A DNA stretch of 64,000 nucleotides, from positions 22,590,292-22,654,291 of the forward strand of contig NW_020653851.1 of the NCBI RefSeq assembly GCF_003589595.1. Reading direction: 5' to 3'. Numbering within the stretch: the first letter of the stretch is position 1; each line of letters begins with the position of its first letter. The DNA is from Hyposmocoma kahamanoa (Eukaryota > Arthropoda > Insecta > Lepidoptera > Cosmopterigidae). Positions 1 through 11,829 of this stretch are shown here, one piece after another. The translations under genes were made by a program, and so were the position numbers. The notes under the pieces were generated by a model. The model ran no database searches and was not told where the DNA came from. It was given only the letters and a program-made list of their open reading frames with translations.

Positions 1-1770
1 GTTTTTAATTTCTTAATTATTTGCAACGACTAGCCCGTGGATATCGTTGATTATTTGTCATCTATTTTAATTAAAAAGATACTAAAAAATATATAAACAA
101 AAGCGCTATTTTTTTCTAATTTTCAATCATTTTATTTGGATAAGCAAGGCTTCTATACAGCCTCGGTCACTAGTTTCTACTACTACAATGAGTTATATGC
201 ACAAAACTTAATTTAACAGAAGAGGGATTTAACGTTATTACTTTGTTATTTCACTGAACACACATCGTTTTTGCACAGTAAGCATTAAATTACGTTTTCT
301 AAGGAATAATAGATTCCCGTAAAATGCGCTAATTTAGTTGCCACGACATTTACTCGGATTTGATTAGGCCATTAAAATACCAAAATGAGAAACTACGCGT
401 CCCGACGATATGTAAAAAATATGGACATACGATGAAACCACATCATTTAAGTTTCAGATAGCATTAGGAATTTACATCGGTGGAAATTTCTCGGAAATAG
501 GCAAAGTTTACCATTCTAAAATGATTTCACATCGCCAGAAGAGGGTAAACGTGTCAAGTGACTCTATGATTTGAGAACGTAACAGGACTATATCCTTAGG
601 TCCTATAATATCCTGTTTTGAAATTGTTTGGTGCAATGTAGAATCATCTTTGACGGAAGGTCTTTCTTTATTTATGGTGTAAAACTTCAAAAAAGGAGGA
701 GGTTGTCAAATCGACTGTAATTTTTATTAATGTGGGGATTTTTTTGGAAAGAGGATACTTCCGTATTGGTCCCGACTAAATTTGAAGAGAATATTCTCGA
801 AGGGTGGCAAACTAGGGAATGAATCCGGTTTTGCGCACTTTCCCTTAAATGTTTACAATAAAACTTAGCCATAATGTTTAATTAAAAAGATAAGCAAACT
901 TTTGAAATCGACTTTTTTAAATAAAAATGTTATAATTATTAGACGATAAATTTTATTACATAATAACGATTTAGTTTTCGATCGGGAACACGGTTGTTTA
1001 GTTTGTTTGTTTGAAAAAAACAAATATACGCGATTTTAACGAATTTTTCTCTCCCGTGTTCCGTAATAAATACATTAGGTGACTACGTAGGTAAGTTAGT
1101 TCATTTTATAGTAAGAGAATACATTTTATTTCTAAAAGACAAATGTTTATATCGTGTACTTCGATACCATTTCGCATTAACATTCAAACATCGTCACCAG
1201 GTTGTGGTTTAAGAATTTATTTTCTCAATTAAATTATATAAGATACGCGTTCGCGCAAACGTAGTCTACTACACACAGATCGGCAATCAATTAGATGTGT
1301 TAGCTGTAAAAGTGTGTGCAAGTTTTGTTTATTATTTTTTAAATTCCTTTATTTATTACTTTTAACAAAATATTTTGAGTTGCTTTTTAAATGTGTTTTA
1401 GCTGCTTAAACATTGTTATGTAACTTATTGTTTATTTGTGCACTTCGAAAGTTCGCTGTGGCCGTAGTATTATATTAATAGCATTTTGTAGTCGCCTATG
1501 TTGCGTAATATAGGAACGTTGTTACGGACTCGTATGAAATTATTTACTTATTCACGTCGGTCCCTGGCCTTCACTGATAACGGTAAATTACGGGAGTGTG
1601 TGTTAGAGACCGTTAGGCCCGGCACCCATTACCGGGGCGACATGGAAGGAGATCTTCCGGCATTCCCACATGCAAGCGCACACTGATAGAAGTTATGCCG
1701 CTATAATACACATATTATTTAGTAGCAGTAGAGCTTTTAAATTAAGTAAAGTTAATAAAGTTAGTAAAGT
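1..1770. other. no gene seen; AT-rich, diverged repeats
   Basis: I see no supported coding exon. About 690-870 (minus) matches a dispersed repeat found again near 17530, 20980, 38580 and 55700; its signature is a block ending in a GGTCGGTT-type motif with a conserved 'CCACCCTTAGAGGTGGAATATTTTC' core. About 983-1040 carries one arm of a foldback family seen complete near 7230 and 51273. The short frame at 1498-1686 has no recognisable domain. Confidence 0.5.
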
Positions 1771-1777
1771 TTTGTTT

Positions 1778-2170
1778 TTCTGAGTGTTCGATCTTTGTAT
1801 TAATAATTATAACAAACTAGTGGAGTAATTTCACAAAAAATAATTGAATATCAATTCAATAAAAATTTAAATTAATGCATTGAATAGCGACATCTCTCGC
1901 CAGGACTGGTAGCTGTAAAGGTACTAACTGGGTGATAAATCTGTCATAGATTTCCCATAGATGGCGCTACGACTAAAAAGTCGTTGAAAGACCAAGTACA
2001 AAGACACGACGCAAGCACATAGAAAAATTCGTGAGGTCCGTTGGTTCGTTCCGTGGCTTAGTTGGTATAGCGTCTGGCACGGTATGCAAGAAGACGTCGG
2101 TTCGAATCCGAGCGGATCGAGGAAATTTTTTCTGAGTGTTTTTTCTGAGTGTTCGATCTTTGTATTAATA
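1778..2170 (+). mobile_element. tRNA-headed SINE-like repeat, family C (composite copy)
   Basis: A tRNA-like promoter head lies near 2052-2115, with an A-box-like GTGGCTTAGTTGG and a B-box GGTTCGAATCC. An AT-rich body (1778-2040) precedes it and a second partial body follows. The element recurs near 6870, 7680, 13790, 14470, 22015, 54085 and 60020. In different copies body and head occur in different order, which suggests dimers or a longer parental element. Confidence 0.7.
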
Positions 2171-2172
2171 AT

Positions 2173-2425
2173 TAGTAGTGGAGCTTTTTCTGTAAGAGTT
2201 TATCAGGAAAATGCCATCTTACCTATTTCTGCCGCCAAACAGGTGTTGGTAAAATTACAGGCACGTGAGACTTTTCAACATGTTTCGTTTCATGACGAGC
2301 GTAATAAGAGTAACCTTCAGATCTTTGCAATTTCAAACTCAGAACAGCATTGCAACTGTTATGGCGACAGGCGACGCCACCAGGCGCACGAATTGTTCGC
2401 CAAAACACTTATCATCATTTAAAAA
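2173..2425 (+). repeat. ~300-bp dispersed lepidopteran repeat, family A
   Basis: This is a copy of the most abundant repeat in the window. Hallmarks are a CAGTAGAGCTCCTTGTGA-type start, a central CAGTGGCAGTGCC..CTCAGATCTTTGCGATTT block, and a tail CGTCCCGTCACTTGATG followed by A-rich DNA. Family-level similarity to lepidopteran SINEs of the Metulj type is likely from memory but not tested here. Confidence 0.7.
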
Positions 2426-2593
2426 AGACCCTTAGGTGTCCCAAAGCATATCGTTCGCGACATCGTGCGAGCACCTAGCCACTCTTCAGATCACTATTAA
2501 CGTTACAAGTTGGTTTATTACCTACCAGTTGTATATTTGAAAATGACAGTGTTGCTAAAAAAGAATCTTCTTCCTTTCCTTATCCTTCGCTAG

Positions 2594-2840
2594 GTGGGAT
2601 CGGCACAACATGTGTTTTTCTTCCTATCAACTGTCATTTCAATACTCACACCTTTCGTCTCCATGTCATCTTTCCTCTCCATAACAGTTGCAGTGCCACT
2701 CAGAGCTTTAATTCGCAAAGATCTGAGGCGCGCTGCCACTGCGCCCGTCACCGTGAGACGTAAATTGACAAGTCCCATGTGCCTGTAATTACACCAGCAC
2801 CCTTACCCTTCAAAACCGGAACACAGTAATATACTAACTA
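2594..2840 (-). mobile_element. LINE 3' tail joined to family A repeat
   Basis: On the minus strand 2594-2680 reads as the C-terminal tail of a LINE reverse transcriptase (motif KDDM..KGV..EMT.DR...TCCADP, also seen on the plus strand near 17160-17310). Family A repeat sequence lies directly next to it at 2681-2833. This is a non-functional fragment. Confidence 0.6.
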
Positions 2841-4900
2841 TATTCCAATCGGAAGATTTTGGGTGAACGACCTTTGGAAGCCTTCCGAAACATCCCGAAG
2901 GCTGCCGATGTTGTTCGTAACTTACCGCAACTTTGTTTCAGTAGCTACGATCATTATAATTGAAATTTTAACTACAATGTCATGACATTAAGGTATATTG
3001 CCATTTGTTACCTAAATATTCCTTATCGTGCCACCAAGTCAGTGGGCGCCGGGTTTTACGGGTAATGTTCTATCAACATGGTATAGAGTGGAATTGTGAG
3101 CTCCTCAACACACTCCACATATTATACGTAGCACAGTTTGGTACGGGTCTCCTATTAGAAAGATAAGCCCATATTGCGCCGCACTCGCCCAATGCGTGTT
3201 GGAGACTGCACAGAGTTTAGAAGGGTTCTGAACACAGAACTATAAATACAGTAGAAGTGCTTAGTTTGCATGTCACGTGTGCCAATAGTTCGCGAAGTTC
3301 CGCAAACTCGAGCACAGTTCGATGGTCGTAGCAAAACCTCGAAAATCGTAAAAAAAATGCCCTATTTCGCTACTTTGGAGTGCAAAAATGATAATCGCAC
3401 TTATAATATTACCTATGGTGGTGTTCAGTATTATCATTAAGTCTTATTTATGTATGTATAAATTAAATATCGCACATAAATTTCGAAAACCTCAGAGATG
3501 CTTGACCTGATTCGTTCGAACTCAGGACTCTTGCAGCAGCTACCACTGCTTTAAAATGATAGTTATCCATCTAAATTCATCTATGTTTCCAGACAGTAGT
3601 TCGTTTATATTTAAAAAATATATATTCCGCTTTGTCAGCTCTAATTTTCCTTAAGTTTTGATGTTACAAAGAAACAAGGTTTTTTTAGTGTACTTTTATG
3701 GGAAGCCCCAGTCTCGTATATATGTACGTACACTCACTAGTAGCCGCCATGAAATCATCAAACGTGGTGTTAGAGCACGCAGGGCACACGATGTGAGGAC
3801 GTGGGCCATTGTTTGAGTTCCTAGAATCGCACCATACAACAGTCCGAGTTACTACCTTCCAAAAATCACTACCAGAATAAATTCGTGCCAATGACTTTGC
3901 AATTTGTTTGGATTGTTTTAGGCTTGGGAAGTGTTTTGCTTGTATACTGTCTCGGATGTTATATGCTACTGAAGTTTGTATTCTTGTCATTTCATTACAA
4001 TAGATACAGCTACTCATGAAATCTTATACTTACGCTAATAAGGCGAGGTATTTGCACGCGAGCCTAGATTTTAGGTGGTGAGGTGTGGGGGTCCCGCAAT
4101 CCGCGTGCTTATAACTATTATGAATAAAATAAGAACAGGCGCAGAAAATTTGTCACAAATCTGACGTTACAAGCGCTCGATGGCGACTGACAGGGCAGCG
4201 GGCAACGCGGCATGTCATTAAACTGCTGGGCAATTTTCAAGTTTTGGGATAAATGGGAATTTAATAACTATAAGGTTTCGTTTGAAACCAAAATTCAGAA
4301 GGTTCTCTGCAGTACTTAAAGAGAAATATCTCCGTATAAAAATTATGTGCAAAGTTAGATATTTTATTCTTAAATAATTTGTTTTAGACTTATTTTTTGG
4401 CTGTTTTCGGAATTTTATATGATCATGTAAAGTATATCCTTTCCTGTAATGAATTAGCACATTCTTTAGACAATGTCCTAAGGTGTATCGTATATTTTTT
4501 TGTAAGGCCGTTATTTCATAGTAAATATCTAAACCATTTGATCTACCAAAACAGATTTTCGGATTCCATCGAACTGAGGATAGTTCTAGTTATTCTTTAG
4601 TGTATAAAGCCACTTGTGATTAAACGACAAAACGTGCTTTGAACACATGAAAGTTCTAAAGACGAACTTCATGACACAAATTATATGCATTAAACACAAC
4701 AAGTGACAGACTGATTTTGTTCGACCTTTTTCTAGAAAAGTTGAAATTTTGCAGATGTGGACTTGTCACATAAAGAGTGCGAATTTATATTCATATTACC
4801 GAACAAAAACAATTTTTACACACTTCAGTTTTTTACGTTCCACCTATATACGACTACCTATATATACGACTCAGTAGATTTAAATATACTAATTTATAAT
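2841..4900. other. no gene seen; 4020-4165 repeat shared with 15820-15940
   Basis: No supported exon. A block near 4050-4160 (motif CGCGAGCCTAGATTTTAGG) is a diverged relative of 15825-15940 and is probably a mobile-element remnant. The minus frame 3685-4017 has no recognised domain. Confidence 0.4.
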
Positions 4901-4904
4901 ATAC

Positions 4905-5035
4905 TTGTCGCATCATCGTCACGGCAGCGCCCCCTGAAGGATGACTATGGGACTTTGATTGTCTACATAATTAATTACAACGCCATCTATCGAATAGTCG
5001 GGTGAAACATCAAGTAACACACTTGGATGTGTGTA
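4905..5035 (+). repeat. dispersed repeat (paired with 44270-44395)
   Basis: The block starting near GTCGCATCATCGTCACGGC and running through 'AACGCCATCTATCGA' recurs, diverged, at 44270-44395. No coding content is seen. It is probably a mobile-element fragment of unknown class. Confidence 0.55.
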
Positions 5036-5667
5036 CTACTAGAGAATTGCCTGCACTATGAGAACCAATACAACGATTTCTGGGCACTGTCCAGAACAGT
5101 CAAATCAGAACCAATTTATAAAAGTTTCTTTTCCCGAAATTCGTTTTACCGGAAATTGAACCCGGGACCGTATATACAAGTCGTGCGACTGAGGTCATCA
5201 TAATTTATGATTGAGTGACGTCTATAGTTGGCTGTGTAGAATTCTACAAACTCGCCGAGATTTTATTGTGGAATTCATTTGCTTTCAATAAAAACTTGAT
5301 ATTTTATGTTAACACAAACTTGAGATAGATTATATCAACATTTCGAACATTAGAATGTTTTAATAAGCTGACTATAAACAAAGAAAAAGAAGAAATCATA
5401 AAAAAGAATCACACTGGAATGGGAACCGAAAAATTGGCCACAGGTACGTCTGGCTCCAAGGAGATAACAACAGCTGGCAACTTTTAGCTCGCATAAAATG
5501 AACATCATTTTTATCAATTACCGAGATATTTTCACGAACATTTGCCGCTGATATTCATATACGCTTTAGCCGAAACGAAGTGAGCGAAGCGTTTTTGGCG
5601 TTCACCCAAATTGCATATCGACGAACGGAATAATTAGGCAATTTTTCGACCGATAAGAATGAAATTT

Positions 5668-6290
5668 AAAATTTGAATCTTAGAATAATAACGCATAGAA
5701 CATTGACTTACAATTATATGGACGTCGGGTCCGCGCTAAAAAGTGTCCGCACTTGTAAGGCGCTAAAATCGTATACAGAGCGCGACACTCCGCTTTAGTC
5801 TTCATTTGTTCTACTGACAGCGCGATACTGCGATGACATAACAATTTAAATTTCGAATAGGTTGACTTGGGACATTTTTTTCGTGGTTTTTGTATTAGAC
5901 CCGTCGTCCATTTATTTGTAAGTCAATGGCATAGAATGATAGTTTCATATCAAACGAACTGTCACAAGTGAGGCAAAAATCAAATTCATGTAGGCTAGTT
6001 TTAGTAGTTAATTTTCGGTTTTAGTGAATATTTATATAAAAATACAAGTTGAAACGCATTACTTCCTTGTGGAATGTGATGTTAGTATCTATTTTATGTT
6101 TGTCTGACGTACTTTTACACTCATTTACCACACATTTTTAGCTAAAATTCTTGAGCTGTTCGCGGTGCAAGTTGACCTTGAGCACTGACGGCCCGCCCGC
6201 TCGTGTAGGCCCTTTGGGAGCGCTCCAATTTGCCTCACTTAGCGTGTGCGGACTAGGTTTCTATGCGTTATTATTCTAAGATTTGAATTA
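5668..6290. repeat. outer inverted repeat enclosing the hAT-like MITE
   Basis: Sequence at 5668-5698 (AATTTGAATCTTAGAATAAT...) returns as its reverse complement at about 6260-6290. The pair may be the ends of an older foldback element into which the MITE at 5701 inserted. Confidence 0.6.
5701..5928. mobile_element. hAT-like MITE with 8-bp target duplication
   Basis: The 228-bp element has terminal inverted repeats starting CATTGACTTACAA and ending TTGTAAGTCAATG. It is flanked by a perfect 8-bp direct repeat, GCATAGAA, at 5693-5700 and 5929-5936. Sister copies lie at 29643-29928 and 53480-53765, with a fragment near 59580-59660. An 8-bp duplication with CA-type ends suits hAT or a related superfamily. 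No transposase is encoded. Confidence 0.85.
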
Positions 6291-6869
6291 TAAGAATACA
6301 ACACGTCGCGACGTAACTCGAATTCTGAATTTCGAACTAAATCATAGTTCACCAAAGCCTTTCCCTATACGAGTGCGCTCGATACGCGTCACCACTCCTA
6401 ACTTATTGATTGCCGACGTCCGAGTGCGCCTGCAGCTTGGATCACGTTTTTATACGTTACGTGTAGCGTCCTAGAAGTCAACCGAGTGGACTCGATCCGA
6501 GCGTACTCGTATAGTGAAAACCCGGCTTAAAAGTTAGTCAGTATTAATGTAAATTAAAAAAAATATTACTGCGCTGTAGTAGGAAATCGGTATTCCGCCT
6601 AGTTATTTTATTTGTCGTAAATTCTACTTTTTATTTGCTATAAACACATCGCATTTCAAACATACGGAGATACGTACTATAGATATCAAGGTGGTCGAAC
6701 AAAAACAACTTCTTCACGATTCTAAATATATTTATTAAATATTAAGCTATGTCTGCTAATCAACAATTCGCATCCTAGGTGTAATAAGGCCACATCTCCA
6801 AAGGAGAGATTTAAAAATGATACTTTAATAATAATTTAAAAATATGTACGTAAATATACGTAACTTAAT

Positions 6870-7065
6870 TTTTATTGAATTGATATTCAATTCAAATAGT
6901 TTTTGTGTAATTACTCCACTAGTTTGTTATAATTATTAATACAAAGATAGAACACTTAGAAAAAATTCTTTCAATTTGGCCGGATTGGTAGCGACGTCCT
7001 CTAGAAAATTGTGCCAGAAGGACGGTTTGCTTAGAATTTTTTCGTGTTCGATCTTTATATAATAG
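6870..7065 (-). mobile_element. family C SINE-like copy
   Basis: Minus-strand copy of the family C body (TAATAATTATAAC..TAGTGGAGTAATT) joined to a degraded tRNA-like head. It is diverged and inactive by appearance. Confidence 0.6.
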
Positions 7066-7224
7066 TTATACATAAGTTGTTATTGAGTTTCAGGTTTTCG
7101 CGATTGTTACACATTTATTTATTTATTTAAAGGGTACAAAAAGTTGGTTTGTTTGAAGAAACTAATTTTAATTGAATATACGAAAAAAAAAATCCTTAAT
7201 TTAATTTCCTACATAATTAAGTTA

Positions 7225-7425
7225 TTTCATGTAGGAAATGAAACCATTTTAAACAAACCGACGTTTCGGACCCTTTACAGGTCCCAAGCCAACCGTGACC
7301 ATGGGACCTGTAAAGGGCCCGAAACGTCGGTTTGTTTGAAAAAGCAAATATACACGATTTAAATCCGGTAAAATAGTTTCATTTCCTATGTGTAACAATC
7401 ACGAAAACCTAAGAACTCGATTTGT
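7225..7425. mobile_element. foldback element, family E
   Basis: A long near-perfect palindrome centres near 7295. The left arm carries AAACAAACCGACGTTTCGG..CCCTTTACAGGTCCC, and the right arm is its reverse complement. The outer part GGAAATGAAAC pairs with GTTTCATTTCC at about 7376-7386. Related copies or single arms lie at 9668, 38820, 44165, 51273 and 56480. Confidence 0.75.
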
Positions 7426-7672
7426 TTCATGTAGTTCGTATTATTATTAAGACTTTGAAGTGATATACACTTTTGACGAATGATCGTAATCGTGTGAATG
7501 TATTATGCCAATTGCCGTGTGACTTGAAAAATGTGTCCGCCATCTTTCTTTCTTTCCCGCCAACAACTTACTATTTGAGTTCATGAGGTTGAATCAAAAT
7601 TACTTTATTTCTCTTTTATTAATATCTAATTTACAACAATTAAATATTGATTAAAAATAAAAGTATCCGGCT

Positions 7673-7790
7673 GAATCGAAGGAATTTTTTCTGAGTGTTG
7701 GATCTTTGTGTTAATAATTACAACAAAATAGTGACGTAATTTCATAAAAAATAATTGAATATCAATTTAATATAAATTTAAAAATAAAAA
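7673..7790 (+). mobile_element. family C SINE-like fragment
   Basis: Matches the segment from the end of the tRNA-like head (GGCTGAATCGAAGGAATTTT) into the AT-rich body of family C. Confidence 0.6.
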
Positions 7791-8664
7791 TATGAGGTAA
7801 CGGTACAAGACTTACCTATTTTCAAAATTAGAACGTAGCTTATCCGATATCCTCTTGGTATTTGCTCACTCTCACAATCCTCATAAATAGTTTCCCATGT
7901 ACCAAGAAATCAACCCATCAATCACATGAAATCTCGGATTTCTATTTCAGCAAAATTGCTCGATGTTTCCAAACGAGAGTTCTCATGTACGTTTACCGCC
8001 ATGCATAGTATAACCGAATTCCATTACATAATAGAAATAATTTCAAAGCGACGCGAAAACGACTCAACATATAATTTATTCCATGATCCTCATACCTTTT
8101 CGATTCCCTTTTCCTGAATGTGCTTTTTAAGGGCTCGTGAAATATCGCGTTGAATTCTCATCACTTAAACAGAAACCCTACTTTGTAGACAGAGATGGGC
8201 AATGGGTTAAAACCCAATCAACCCACCCGGATTTATGACCAAATTGACGGGTTTTAACCTATTTTTGCCCAATAACGTGGGCAGAAACGGTGAAAACGGA
8301 ATTTAGTATATTTAAATTTCATATTTATTACAAATTTCGTTGTATTGTAAAAAAACTTTTTTAAACAAAAAAGAAGCAACTGCACTCAATACCCACCTGG
8401 CAATCCTGTGGATTCTCACTACTAAGAATTGATTTTTATGAATATCGTTTCAAGTGCATACAATCTAACGATTTTTTGTATCGATTTAGTTCCAATTCTA
8501 TTTTCAAGCAAATCGATAGGCAAATCGAATCGTCTACTTCAGAAAGCAATAAACATTTTGTAATAATATAATTCAATTTGAATAAAACTCGATTTGCAAC
8601 AAATATGTGTACAATATAATATTTTTTGCCCTCGATTTTGGGCGCTAATGGGTTTTAACCCGAC

Positions 8665-9035
8665 TTAAACACGACGTATTTTACAGGATATATCACGGAG
8701 AGTGTGCGATGAAATTATACGATTTAATTCCACCTTCCCCTTTCTATCATCCGGGGACTAGCGGAGGCTTGGAGTCCACCCCTATGTGGTGGATATTTCA
8801 AAGATTCGCACCAAGCGTTACGCTTCCACTATTATTATGGCAAACGGCTATGTTATGGAATTCCCTGCCTGCAGACTTGTTCCCTGAACGTTATAACTTG
8901 GAACTTTTCAAGGCGAGAGTGAATAGGCATTATTTAGGTGTGCATGCCCCATCGTCGACCTCATCGTCACTTTCCAACAGGTGAGATGGAGGTCAAATGC
9001 GCACTTACATTTGTATAAAAAAAATAAAAAAAGTT
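8665..9035 (+). mobile_element. 5'-truncated copy of the CR1/jockey-group LINE
   Basis: The block encodes the C-terminal end of the same reverse transcriptase as the long copy at 40548-44090. Shared motifs are DLIPPSPF, WNSLPADLFPERYNL and FKARVNRHYLGVHAP. It ends in an A-rich tail. This is a classic 5'-truncated, dead LINE insertion. Confidence 0.9.
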
Positions 9036-9319
9036 AGCAAAGCGCTGGGTTAAACCCGGGTGTTTGCCCATCTCTGTTTGTAGATGATTTTTGTTAAACA
9101 CTGCAAAAAAGCGGAGCCTTGTAGCAAAAATACAGTTTTTACGGTCTTTTTTGAACGCTATTCAATGCTGACGCTCAAAAAACAATTTTAGAATGATTAA
9201 GTAATTGCCTTTCATAAAAAAATTTGTTTTTACAAAACGTACTTTCCTATATTTATCGACGTTATCAAAAGTTGGCGCTAAATGCGATTTCGGTAGGACC
9301 TTCCCGAGAAAATTCATTA

Positions 9320-9430
9320 TATCCGGCTGGACTCCAACCACACCGGACTATCACTCTTCCAACTGGGCTACGGAACGAGCTATCAGACGTTAGGATTTAT
9401 CTATGTCCTTGTTGCAGGTCTTTTACTAGT
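9320..9430 (-). mobile_element. diverged family C tRNA-like head
   Basis: The minus strand carries a degraded relative of the family C head and upstream segment (CTCCAACCACACCGG, then GTCCTTGTTGCAGGTC). Low confidence because of divergence. Confidence 0.4.
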
Positions 9431-9435
9431 TTGGT

Positions 9436-10875
9436 AAATAGAATGAAGTAAATTTTAAAATTTATTTTATAAATTCTTCAACAGAAAAAATACAACATTT
9501 GAAATAAAATAATTGCTTAAAACTGTGTGTCTGTGTGTGGAAGAAAAGGTAAAAGAATTAATAATGCATTTCGTAAACGATTGTGTAATAGCTACAATTA
9601 TTTTTTTTAACCGTGGATATGCCTTTTTTTGGCGATTACAATGCTTTTACTAGCTCTATTTCAAGATAAGAAATGAAACTATTTTTCCGGATTTAAATCG
9701 CGTATATTTGTTTTTTCAAACAAATCAACATTTCGGGCACTTTACTGGTCCCATGGACATGGTTGACGGATATCCCGATATGACTGATGGTTGGATGACA
9801 CTTCAAGATTCTTGAAGCTTTCAGGCGTTTGCGATGACTGCGATTAAAAATATGCAACAAGGTGTAACACGTTTTTTGCCACTTTGTTTATAGTAAACAC
9901 ATACTTCCGTGAGACTAAACGACGAAATTGTGATGTCGGTAGCGATAACAACTGGGGGTCGCTTACGTTACGATTTTTTAATATTGATTCTGTAGGTTAC
10001 ACTAAAATATAAAAAAAACTGCAGAGCAAACGATAGACTTAATCATTTCTATTTAATGTAATGGTAGGAAATGTCAACGCGTCCTTGTCCGTTACAGTTT
10101 AAAATATCATTTGCAATAAAAATCGCTGTTTAGGTAAAAATGTCGCTTACGGTAAATCGGCGGTCATGCCTAGATTTGTTTTTGTCAAACAAAGCAACGT
10201 CTCAGGCTTTTAACACGCTCACCGCCGTGTGGGGGTTAAAATGACCGGTACGGCGCACCTATGGTTGATTTTGCTATTCTCAAATTCAAGGCGTTTTTCT
10301 CTCTCCTGTGTCAAGTCCCGTATAGTGGTGAACTAGGGGATAAATCCGGGTTTGCGCACTTTCCGGAATTTCAATAAAACGTGACAAATATATGTAATTC
10401 CACGTACTTTTGAGGTCAGTTTCTTTACTACGAAGATTATACTAACCTGTAATAGTCGCCTTTTGGAATTGAATTTACAATTGATGCGCTAAATCTAATA
10501 TGTTAATCCATTAATCCGACGTCAAGGTTGACTAACTATACAATAGACTATAATATTGTTCATGACAACAAGACTAACCTAGTTACTGTGTGAAGTGATG
10601 TTCGGGATCGCATCCGGATGCGATTATCCAATTGATTCGAGGTCTAGAGGGGTCTGGTCGTGATTGACGGCATACTTTATAACAAACAGCATGATAATGC
10701 ATCGTACATATGTTGATATTATCATACAAAACCAGTCGCAGCCCAGAAGTGGATTGTAAGTTTCGTCAAATGTGTTGATCGTTAGAGCCATTATGGCCCT
10801 GATCCCGATTCATATGTCCCGAGTCTTCCTTCCGGACGCGAATTGCAAGAATCTGGAAGTCTTCAAATAGGCTTC
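9436..10875. other. no gene seen; repeat arms
   Basis: A foldback family E arm lies near 9668-9755 (minus), and a short match to the dispersed repeat of 690-870 lies near 10270-10375. The rest shows no coding signal. Confidence 0.4.
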
Positions 10876-10884
10876 AGACTCTAA

Positions 10885-11425
10885 TTCTTTACAAATGTAA
10901 GTGCGCATTTGACCTCCGTCTCACCTGATTGAAAGCCACGATGAGGTCGACGATGGAGTTATGGAATTCCATTCCATAGCCGTTCGCCATATAAATGTGG
11001 AAGCGTAACGCTTCGTGCGAACCTTTGGAATATCCACAACATGCGGGTGGAACCCAAGGCTATGTCAAGTCCCTCGATGATGGAAAGGGGAAGGTGGAGT
11101 TAAAACGTGTAATTCCATCGCACACTCTCCCTGATGTATCCTGTAAAATACCCATAAGCAGGCTTATACAAAATTTACGGCGGTGTCCAAGGCTCTGCAG
11201 CTTCGCTTCTACTAATTCTGATTCACCTAAGCCTCTTGGCACGCTTCTCAATTGAATTCAGAATTGGTATGTAGCAGAGCCATCCCAAATAGTGGCAGCA
11301 GTACTCCATGCACGACCGGACTTGTGCTTGATACACCTGAAGCAACTGTTCCGGTGTAAAATAACGCCTCACCTTCCAAGCCAACCACCAGCAAGCTTCC
11401 TTGCTGCATTTTTGGTCATGAATTC
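10885..11425 (-). mobile_element. 5'-truncated copy of the CR1/jockey-group LINE
   Basis: Minus-strand LINE 3' end covering the region from the post-RT segment (VRSCMEYCCH-like) to the tail. It has several frame breaks relative to the long copy. The tail GTGCGCATTTGACCTCC (as read on plus) is shared with the other copies. Confidence 0.85.
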
Positions 11426-11684
11426 AATTTATCTGTCGAAGTTCTAATTGAACGACCGGTCCATTCCAATTAGCTGGAGGCAGAAGCGATGCTGACCTCC
11501 TCAATTTTTATCATCCACTTTTCTTTTTTGTGGCCACTTACTTTTCCTTCACTACTCTTACGTTTGTTCCATCCGTCATCACTCCCATGAAAATTCCTAA
11601 AACGAGAGGATGTGCCGATAAATCACAAATCACATTCATTTCCTTATTCTGAAATTTCACGTCGATTACTATTAATAGTTATTT

Positions 11685-11812
11685 TTGATACAAGTGCGGA
11701 AAGTTAGTCATTATTCACGAGTCTCGAGGCATCTTGGCCCGAGCCAGAGGCGAGGGTCAAGACTCGAGACCAGTGAAAATGACAAATCCGCACGTGTATC
11801 AAACGACGTTTT
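11685..11812. mobile_element. short foldback (MITE-like)
   Basis: The left arm TTGATACAAGTGCGGA pairs with the right arm TCCGCACGTGTATCAA, and the inner part CTCGAG..CTTGGCC pairs imperfectly with CTCGAGAC. No coding content. Confidence 0.65.
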
Positions 11813-11829
11813 TTAATACATTTGCGAGA

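Noticed and set aside
2052..2115. tRNA gene
   Set aside because: A and B boxes are present, but the sequence is repeated as part of a dispersed element and the arms do not pair as a full cloverleaf.
3685..4017. Minus-strand frame of 110 codons as a gene
   Set aside because: No domain recognised, no splice context, and repeat-related sequence next to it.
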